This document shows, in pieces, positions 58,343-64,000 of a DNA stretch of 64,000 bases; the first letter of the stretch is position 1; every line of letters begins with the position of its first letter. The stretch is from Plumapathes pennacea (Eukaryota > Cnidaria > Anthozoa > Antipatharia > Myriopathidae). The position numbers were made by a program, and so were the translations under genes. The stretch lies in contig OZ038468.1 of assembly GCA_964036295.1 (NCBI GenBank), positions 9,930,183 through 9,994,182 of the forward strand, given 5' to 3'. Below the pieces are notes generated by a model. That model did not search any database, had not been told where the DNA came from, and was given only the letters and a program-made list of their open reading frames with translations.

Positions 58343-58610
58343 TACAATGATTCTTCAAGCTGCAAACAAGAGAACAGAAATATATTAACGATGTCCGACG
58401 TTAAGGCTAAAAGAAAATCGTGAAACTGACAGTAAGAGTGAAACATGATCTGTTCCAAAGATAGTTACTTAGAAGTGTTACTAAACTTTACAACAGTATA
58501 TAACATAGAGTTTAATAAAATAAAAACGCCGCGTTAGAGATGCATAATTCAGAACAACAGAAGCGAAACACGGAATGATAGTAGCTAATCAATGTTAATA
58601 GTTTCATTTG

Positions 58611-58829
58611 TTCAAAGATAACGTTAACGTGCTTCCATAAAATACCTTGCTAAAGTTGCACACAGTTGACTTCAATACAACAGCATTCGGTTCCCGAATG
58701 AAACTATTTCCCGAGCTTCAAGTTTTACTGGATCGAAAGTACCGTTTCCTCGGCGGTCCACTCGAAGTTAGCCGGGCGGAAGGAGGTCAACGGTCACAAG
58801 CTATGTTTTCCGAAAGGTTCGCTTAGAAA
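58611..58829. other. Boundary of the virus-like cluster; no gene seen
   Basis: Unique DNA between the tandem duplication and the first minus-strand frame of the unrecognised cluster. I could not find an inverted repeat or target duplication that would mark an edge. Confidence 0.3.
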
Positions 58830-59153
58830 TCAGCCAATGAAAGGCGGGATTTCGATCCGAGACTTACTGCCAGGGAAGCAGGTAGTGTACTTAAAAGTTT
58901 TTTTTTTGCTCGCGCGTTGATCGTCATTCCAGTACTCGTTCATCAATTCAAGGTCGCGATCGCTGTACCGAGTGACCCGCATGATATTCATCTGATCCCA
59001 TATACATCTTTGCTTGTCCCGATGCTTTCCCATGACCCACGGTTTTCTAACACCTGCTACTTCTCTCCAATTTTTTCGCTTGGCTTGGATCATGTCTTGC
59101 AACGCTTTAAAATCGTTCAAGTCATTATTATTATGAAAAGGAATCCTTCCCAA
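58830..59153 (-). CDS. Unrecognised basic protein of the virus-like cluster
   Basis: This 107-codon frame is rich in Lys, Arg, Asp and Trp (for example AKRKNWREVAGVRKPWVMG and YSDRDLELMNEYW). I recognise no domain. A short acidic peptide frame (MDASESVPKDDKEEED) ends just upstream near 59170 in another frame. Composition and lack of stops support coding origin. It is the most distal minus-strand frame of the cluster and may be the end of a longer broken gene. Confidence 0.45.
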   Translation of the reverse strand: MGRIPFHNNNDLNDFKALQDMIQAKRKNWREVAGVRKPWVMGKHRDKQRCIWDQMNIMRVTRYSDRDLELMNEYWNDDQRASKKKTFKYTTCFPGSKSRIEIPPFIG

Positions 59154-59229
59154 TGATCCTTCTCTTCTTTTTTGTATCCCTCGAATTAATCTTCCTCTTC
59201 TTTGTCATCCTTCGGGACCGACTCACTCG

Positions 59230-59600
59230 CATCCATCCTAGGGGGCAGCAACGGACAACTGATCTGGATGTTTGGGTTCATTCTCTATTTTAAAATAATG
59301 AAACGCCATATCCAGGTCATATTGATGCTTCAAGGGCGCCACCGTCTCGACAGGATGTAAACTCCACCGGTGGGGACAGGTCGGTAGAATAGCACCACAG
59401 TCGGCCTGGTTGAAAAAATGATGGCTGTGGTCAAAATCTTTACACCGCTCCCATGTCTCGTCTCCCTCCTGGAGACAAAAATACTCAAACTCAGACCGTG
59501 ATCAGTGATGGTTTGAGAATGCTCCAACTGCTGCCACACATCAGTGACAAAGCCGTCACAGAGTCACTTTGAAAGAACCCATCATCACAGACCATTGTTG
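59230..59600 (-). pseudogene. Broken frame of the virus-like cluster
   Basis: Coding-like sequence continues between the neighbouring frames but changes frame. One frame gives VWQQLEHSQTITDHG, another FCLQEGDETWERCKDF and VETVAPLKHQYDLDMAF. The switch lies near 59500, and there are further stops towards 59590. No family is recognised. The decay suggests that the cluster is an old insertion at this point. Confidence 0.4.
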
Positions 59601-59610
59601 TGTAGGCGTC

Positions 59611-60096
59611 TTAGCATGCTGGGGCACAGTCGCTTGAATCAAAGCCACCAAAATCATAGGCCACACTTTCATCTGGCGCCGGGTAATTGATTATGGGACA
59701 TCGGCGATCATGACGATGAAAAGCAGCCAACATAAAAAAATTCTGCAACTGTTTGATCAATGTTTTCTCCTGCCAATACACCCAATTCGGGGAACGTCGC
59801 TTGGCTGTCAGTTGATGAATCGTCATGGCCACGAAGAAATTAACATCACGATTCAAACGCAGCAGCACACTCAAAAATGTTTTTAAGTAACCAGGACCAA
59901 ATTGAGGTCCGTCTTGGTAATGAAGTTTGCCACGTAAATAAAGAATCAGTACTTTAAGCACATTACCTTACGGCTGATTGGGAATAACATCAATATCATG
60001 ATTTTCTTTAAAATCCTGAAGAGCCCAGTAGGTATTACGATCCTCGCCAATCAAATGATTATACCACACATTGCCTCACCTTTCTAGCTTAAACAT
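59611..60096 (-). pseudogene. Unrecognised gene with TATA box and CCCACGTGGG box
   Basis: The ATG at 60096 follows a TATAAA (60135-60140, minus) and a CCCACGTGGG palindrome (60171-60180). After six codons there is a TGA that coincides with a donor-like AG/GTGAGG. The same frame then stays open (HLIGEDRNTYWALQDF) to a TAA near 59970, then runs open to a stop at 59611 (GPGYLKTFLSVLLRLNRD, IHQLTAKRRSPNWVYWQEK, YDFGGFDSSDC). Either two in-frame stops disable it or an intron is used. No domain is recognised. Confidence 0.5.
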
Positions 60097-60134
60097 CTTG
60101 AAATGGTTTGGAAATGAAAAAACACTCTTGTTCA

Positions 60135-60180
60135 TTTATAATAAGCATGACGAATTTTTGCTGATGTGATCCCACGTGGG
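60135..60180 (-). promoter_or_regulatory. Promoter: CCCACGTGGG box and TATA
   Basis: On the minus strand CCCACGTGGG (60171-60180) lies 30 bases upstream of TATAAA (60135-60140), which lies 38 bases before the ATG at 60096. The box-TATA-ATG spacing is nearly the same as for the plus-strand unit at 61494-61567. Confidence 0.6.
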
Positions 60181-60333
60181 GATTTAAGCAGACCACGAGG
60201 TATAGATTTCCCACCAGAATCGAACTGACCTCTCCGAAGAGAGTACCAGAGGAGATATTTTTGTGTGGTCTATGTATGCACATGTTGTATGCTTTTATTT
60301 ACATCAAAAACAAAACTGAACGGCAAAAAAACA

Positions 60334-61093
60334 TCAACACACACCATAACTATAGTCAAACTCTGCACGGCAAGCACAGTGATGAGCGCCATGCTCACAT
60401 TCAGAATTAAATCCCGGATTATCAAATGCCGAAATACAACCACAATCGTGACTTCCCGCCACAGCGTTAAAAGCATCTAAAAGATTTTTTGTACAGCATC
60501 TGCCGTTCCTTTCAAATCGTCTTCCGTCAGGATCCTAGGACCATTGTCGGAATCAATGAGAATAGGCTGAACTTTTTTCGGTTCAATCCGTCCTTCACAC
60601 CAGTCTTTGACGGGATCAGCAGAACTGTAAAGAAAAAGTTGAATAAGAAACAATCACAAAATCCCCAAAATCGACAAATTCAATCTATTTACACATAGCT
60701 ATCAAAACTGAACTCAGAACCCTGGTCCGCTGCATCGCTCAGCAATGGACCAATGTTGCTGTCGAGCAACAAATTTTTGTACATTGAAACCAACTCGGCA
60801 CCCATATCGGATGATAACAGTGGAGAAATACCGTTAATTTCAGATTGACTACTCGCCACTGTTATGACAGAGCGGTCCACAGCATCGTCCACGGCACGTT
60901 TGACTGTACAATCCATGGCCGGCCTTTTGGGACATTCGTCCATGTAATGTTGGCCGGGAAAAGCTGGACAGCTGGGATCCTCACACATTCTTGGCGGGTT
61001 GATCGTCTTTAGCTCTCTCACCAAACTATTATAAGGCTTCTTGCCATCAGGTAAAACATATGGGCCCAGCTGATAGGCCATTTCCAACGCCAT
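60334..61093 (-). pseudogene. Unrecognised spliced gene of the virus-like cluster
   Basis: The first exon (ATG at 61093 to about 60690) encodes a protein with RMCEDPSCPAFPGQHYMDEC and acidic regions. A short intron of about 57 bases ends with TTTTTCTTTACAG, and the second exon runs to a TAG at about 60480 (DWCEGRIEPKKVQPILIDSD). In another frame coding continues with a Cys/His-rich tail (GSHDCGC, then ECEHGAHHCACR) to a stop at 60334, so a small frameshift at an A run near 60490 probably split the gene. A poly(A) signal AATAAA follows on the minus strand (60294-60299). The tail resembles a zinc-binding domain. The family is unknown. Confidence 0.5.
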
Positions 61094-61196
61094 CTCTTAC
61101 CATGTCATATCTCGATAATTCTCTGCCATCTTTTTCGAAACGAATTGCACTGTTTGTGAACCTGCTCCAAAGGTGTCAAATTTCACGCACGAATGC

Positions 61197-61203
61197 TTTT
61201 ATA
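61197..61203 (-). promoter_or_regulatory. TATA box of the leftward unit
   Basis: Read on the minus strand this is TATAAAA within GTATAAAAGC, 104 bases before the ATG at 61093. It faces away from the TATA box at 61531. Confidence 0.55.
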
Positions 61204-61337
61204 CTGTCAAAAATCTGGTTTCAAACCTGTTTTGAGTCACGAACCACTCACAATTGAGAATGGTTTTCGCCCAAATTACCATGTAATCGCCATGATTGAC
61301 AGATTAGGTGCCTATCCAATCAGCTCTGTAAGTAGCT

Positions 61338-61503
61338 CCCCACGTGGGATTCTTTGCTAATTAGCTAATGAGCTCATTAGCTAATGAACTAGTTAACTAA
61401 TGAACTCATTAACTAATGAACTCATTAACTAATGAACTCATTAGCTAATGAACTCATTAACTAATGAACTCATTAGCTAATGAGCTAATTAACCCCACAT
61501 GGG
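61338..61503. promoter_or_regulatory. Iteron array in divergent promoter, possible origin
   Basis: Eight contiguous 16-bp units (61366-61493) of the form TAATGARCTNRTTARC follow without spacer. Each has dyad symmetry (TAATGAGCTCATTA in the first). The array is bracketed by CCCACGTGGG (61338-61347) and CCCACATGGG (61494-61503). It lies between two divergent TATA boxes. In known DNA viruses and plasmids such iterons bind initiators or regulators; here that role is inferred. Confidence 0.65.
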
Positions 61504-61530
61504 ATATTTTTGTTTGCACACAAAACCCTT

Positions 61531-61536
61531 TATAAA
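61531..61536 (+). promoter_or_regulatory. TATA box of the rightward unit
   Basis: TATAAA lies 28 bases after the CCCACATGGG box (61494-61503) and 29 bases before the ATG at 61565. Confidence 0.6.
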
Positions 61537-61564
61537 GCTAGCTTTTTAAAATTAACTGCTGATT

Positions 61565-61678
61565 ATGAATCCTCCAACAAGTGAAGACATCAACGTTATC
61601 CTATTAGCCGTCTTCACCACATTCATCCTATTACTCTTTTTACTTGATATCTATCATAATTGGTGTCAAACTGAATGA
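61565..61678 (+). CDS. 37-residue membrane peptide
   Basis: From the first ATG after the TATA box a short frame encodes a polar N-terminus (MNPPTSEDIN), one hydrophobic segment of about 18 residues (VILLAVFTTFILLLFLLD) and a short tail. It looks like a small single-pass membrane protein. The next frame overlaps its end, so leaky scanning could express both. Small hydrophobic first genes are frequent in compact viruses, but no relative is recognised. Confidence 0.45.
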   Translation: MNPPTSEDINVILLAVFTTFILLLFLLDIYHNWCQTE

Positions 61679-61727
61679 TCACTGGACTGATTACATCGTC
61701 TCATGGACCCCGGTGACTATCCCGCAG

Positions 61728-62276
61728 ATGCTCGTTCACCAACTCGAACTAGAAGGACCCAAACCATTCTACATCATGCTAGAAGACAACGAACAAACCC
61801 GCTTCCATCTCCTGCTAGCAAGCCCCTCTGAACCCGAACGCTTCCTGACCTGGCTAAATGATAAATGCCGAGATGCTCGCAAAACAACTCCTAACAGACA
61901 GTGGATCCGGTGCATCTACGCCATGCTACGCTACTTGGAACGCCATCAATTCCACATACTGACCACCAACTATCCACTCGCTCGAAAGTACTTTGAAAAA
62001 ATCCAGCAGCCCTCCAAAATGGATGCCTTCACCACTTTATCAGAAAACGCTAGCAGCGTGGTCGAACAGATTGAACGCATCGTCAACGACGTGGACAACG
62101 GAAAATATGCAACAGCCAGTCCCCAAGATGGATTAGCAATCGACCGTATCACCAACCCAAGTCACATTCACTATGTTGACACAATCAATGTCCCCGATGT
62201 GGTCACTACCAACATATTTTTCACCAAACACATCCTGCTTGCCCTGTGTGTGACTGCCGACATTTTAGATGTGTAA
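61728..62276 (+). CDS. Unrecognised protein, rightward unit
   Basis: The frame is open from about 61644, before the first in-frame ATG (61728), to a stop at 62274-62276, giving about 182 residues from that ATG. It is well-behaved coding sequence (LEDNEQTRFHLLLASPSEPE, RQWIRCIYAMLRYLERHQF, SSVVEQIERIVNDVDNG) ending with a hydrophobic stretch (HILLALCVTADIL). It has no stops, unlike the leftward genes. AATAAA at about 62305 provides a poly(A) signal. No domain is recognised. It overlaps the small membrane peptide frame just upstream. Confidence 0.6.
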   Translation: MLVHQLELEGPKPFYIMLEDNEQTRFHLLLASPSEPERFLTWLNDKCRDARKTTPNRQWIRCIYAMLRYLERHQFHILTTNYPLARKYFEKIQQPSKMDAFTTLSENASSVVEQIERIVNDVDNGKYATASPQDGLAIDRITNPSHIHYVDTINVPDVVTTNIFFTKHILLALCVTADILDV

Positions 62277-62303
62277 AGGGCGACTCTTGTAAAGGACATG
62301 CGA

Positions 62304-62310
62304 AATAAAA
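62304..62310 (+). terminator. Poly(A) signal AATAAA
   Basis: AATAAA lies within GCGAAATAAAAACTTTTATT, about 28 bases after the stop codon of the rightward gene, in a short near-palindrome. Confidence 0.5.
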
Positions 62311-62319
62311 ACTTTTATT

Positions 62320-63392
62320 TCTTCACTCTGTCTACTGGGTGGTGTGATGTGGCGCCCTGTGTAACCCCACTCCCCATCTAACCCTCAACCCTTCTCAACT
62401 TTCCACAGTTCAAATCCCCGGTCCGACAATGACCAAATTAAATTAATCCAGTTATGCAAAAAGGCCCACTATAAGACCTCACTATGGTATAACTCCTCTT
62501 CTTCCCCTACCCCTCTCCACCAGGGTGCCCTTTGCACACCCCATTTTTTCCACTTCCCCTCGCCCCCTTCCCACCCTCCCCTCCCCCTTCAAATTCACCC
62601 TCAGTTCCCATTTTAGGGTGACAAAAATCCTCCCCAGGGGTGGGGGGAGGGCAACTCATTAGTATGCAAAGTGGGGCATTTTTCGGACCCCATACTACTG
62701 ACAGTGACTGTGGATTGTTGGATTGACAAGGTCATAGGTCAGTCGGCAAAACTGAGGAGTCTGTCATGCAAATTACATCAGATTTGATAAAAGCGCAGCC
62801 ATTCAAATTTACACTTGGACAGGAAGGGCACCCATCATTTCCAGATTTCCCTGCAATTATCATTAGTGTTGATTACAGAGACCTTCACAAGTGGATGTCT
62901 GAGAAGATAGAACTGTGGGGGTCAATTTTTGAGAGAGGATGATAGACCTTTTCAATGATTATCACTACATTATATGAACACAGTTGTGAGCTACAGTGAG
63001 TGAAAACTGTTGTATTTTCCTAGTATGTAATTCACAAAATGAATTTTTGATGTAAATGCAATAATGTCTTGCAAACGCTAAGCAAAAGATAAAAAACAAT
63101 GCATACTTTCAGAAAAAAAATATTTTAACTATCATAAGTTCTATATTATTCAAATTTTACTTTCAGATTAACATCACCATACTGAATTCTTGTAAATTCA
63201 ACCACATGGTCAAATTACTAAATGTAAATGTATGTAAGTGTAAAAAAATACATACATTTTTCAGAATGTATCATCCTCAACTTCCACTGAAACAAAATCT
63301 TCGAAGACATAATCTTGGGGTGGGGGGAGCTTGGTTAGATCTTGTTCGTCTCTTCCAAAGAGGTCCACCATTGCACAAAGACTGGGGATGTC
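62320..63392. other. No gene seen; pyrimidine-rich then AT-rich DNA
   Basis: 62380-62660 is strongly pyrimidine-rich with CCCCTCCCC runs and a CCTCCCCAGGGGTGGGGGAGG inversion near 62630. From 62660 on the DNA is AT-rich without a supported exon. It is the 3' side of the minus-strand RecQ gene. Confidence 0.4.
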
Positions 63393-64000
63393 TTAAAAAA
63401 TCTCGTGAAATACCTCTAGAATCTTGAGTGCATGGTACACCTTAAACACAGGAATAAGCTCGGTGATGTCCATCACTGTGAATATGCAATGACATATTTC
63501 GACAAGATCAGCAACCATCTGATTACCATAATCGAGAGGGACATTCTGGTTCAGAAGATTTAATGTGGGCAAAATCATGCTCACCACCTCCTTTAAAGCA
63601 TCTCTTAAATCCTTCTTGTCAGACTCCGATACTGGCCGGCTATATGTAGATGACTGTGCCAATGGGGCTACACCTTCTTGAACAGTTTCAAACAAAGGGG
63701 GTGTAGCCAAGCAACCACTGCCCATGCATTTGCACACTTGCACACAACTGTTACAGGAGGCATGTGCTGGACTTATTGGCTGTATATGGTTATCAAATGG
63801 TTTGTAAGCAGAAACTCTGTAGCATCCAGTTGTTTTGACAAAATCCTTCACAGCTGCTTCACAGAAACTCAATTGCTTCCCATGGTAAATGGTGATGACA
63901 TCAGCATGTCTGTTGTCTCTACCGGCACGACCCGATTCTTGATGATAATCGAGCATGTTCCGTGCTGGTCCCCAGTGCACAACATATCTCACATCCGGAA
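63393..64000 (-). CDS. RecQ-like helicase C-terminal part (runs off window)
   Basis: The minus-strand frame is open from the window edge to a stop at 63393. It contains the end of helicase domain 2 with motif VI (MLDYHQESGRAGRD, arginine finger region), IVIYHG-like VITIYHGKQL, then a cysteine cluster (CYRVSAY, CNSCVQVCKCMGSGC) like the zinc-binding subdomain of this RecQ group, and a tail of about 110 residues. RecQ helicases unwind DNA 3' to 5'. The N-terminal ATPase half lies outside. It is uninterrupted here, so it could be the intact relative of the fragment at 25436-25927. Confidence 0.8.
   Translation of the reverse strand, partial: PDVRYVVHWGPARNMLDYHQESGRAGRDNRHADVITIYHGKQLSFCEAAVKDFVKTTGCYRVSAYKPFDNHIQPISPAHASCNSCVQVCKCMGSGCLATPPLFETVQEGVAPLAQSSTYSRPVSESDKKDLRDALKEVVSMILPTLNLLNQNVPLDYGNQMVADLVEICHCIFTVMDITELIPVFKVYHALKILEVFHEIF

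Larger units (their letters stand above)
55671..58610. repeat. Tandem duplication with separate insertions in each unit
   Basis: Unit 1 (about 55671-56940 without its insert) and unit 2 (56941-58610 without its insert) share TCTTTAGTGGAGT, AATGATTCTTCAAGCTGCAA, ACGATGTCCGACGT and GCCACGTTA/GCCGCGTTA-AGATGC. Unit 1 is interrupted by the tRNA-like block (55855-56794), and unit 2 by a mariner-like element (56979-58342). Each unit therefore shows the near-empty site of the other, which fixes both insertions. The units differ enough to indicate an old duplication. Confidence 0.8.

Noticed and set aside
60264..60480. Plus-strand frame of 71 codons opposite the Cys/His-rich exon
   Set aside because: The minus strand gives the better coding sense, with a zinc-ligand pattern and a poly(A) signal in the right place.
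61366..61493. A CRISPR array
   Set aside because: The 16-bp units are contiguous without variable spacers, in eukaryotic DNA with TATA boxes and introns nearby.

Overview
The window looks like repeat-rich nuclear DNA of a marine invertebrate, most likely a cnidarian and perhaps a stony coral. This is inferred from the AT-rich composition, GT..AG introns, abundant short palindromic transposons, a RecQ-like helicase family with a cysteine cluster, OTU-bearing Helitrons and an R2 element in 28S rDNA. No bacterial operon signal is present, and no intact conventional host gene was found. Almost everything recognisable is a transposable element, a decayed gene or a virus-like insertion.

Layout. 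1-2335 is a nest of short interspersed repeats. 2985-3960 is a LINE remnant split by two palindromic MITEs. 3961-16240 is mostly unassigned DNA with foldback elements, dispersed repeats and one possible Helitron-leader remnant. 16241-18130 repeats families seen at the left edge. 18284-24815 (minus) is an unprocessed pseudogene of the splicing factor SLU7, with at least eleven decayed exons and several transposons in its introns. 25201-31694 is a 6.5-kb transposon with long inverted repeats and a perfect 9-bp target duplication. Nested in its left arm is a 1.2-kb element of the same size class (75-bp inverted repeats, its own 9-bp duplication) carrying the N-terminal part of a RecQ-like helicase. 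31967-39500 holds MITEs, a PIF/Harbinger transposase remnant and a basic Helitron-like leader.

39926-47955 (minus) is a large decayed Helitron: OTU protease domain, HUH Rep domain, PIF1-type helicase, a second partial helicase and a spliced RPA-like gene. It abuts a 28S rRNA pseudogene (48194-51092) interrupted at the canonical R2 site by a 5'-truncated R2 retrotransposon (48587-50395). 51297-55434 (minus) is a second, different Rep-helicase element followed by a spliced SGNH-hydrolase exon. 55671-58610 is a tandem duplication: the first unit received a block of tRNA-like repeats with a 14-bp target duplication, the second a mariner-like element.

58830-62310 is the most unusual part. It is a compact cluster of unrecognised, partly broken genes around a divergent promoter region that contains eight 16-bp palindromic iterons. 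A CCCACRTGGG box flanks the array on both sides and recurs upstream of another TATA-ATG unit, which suggests an integrated virus-like or otherwise novel mobile element with its own regulatory circuit. The window ends inside a RecQ-like helicase gene (63393-64000, minus), apparently of the same family as the fragment carried by the nested transposon.

All homology statements come from motif recognition by eye. No database search was run.
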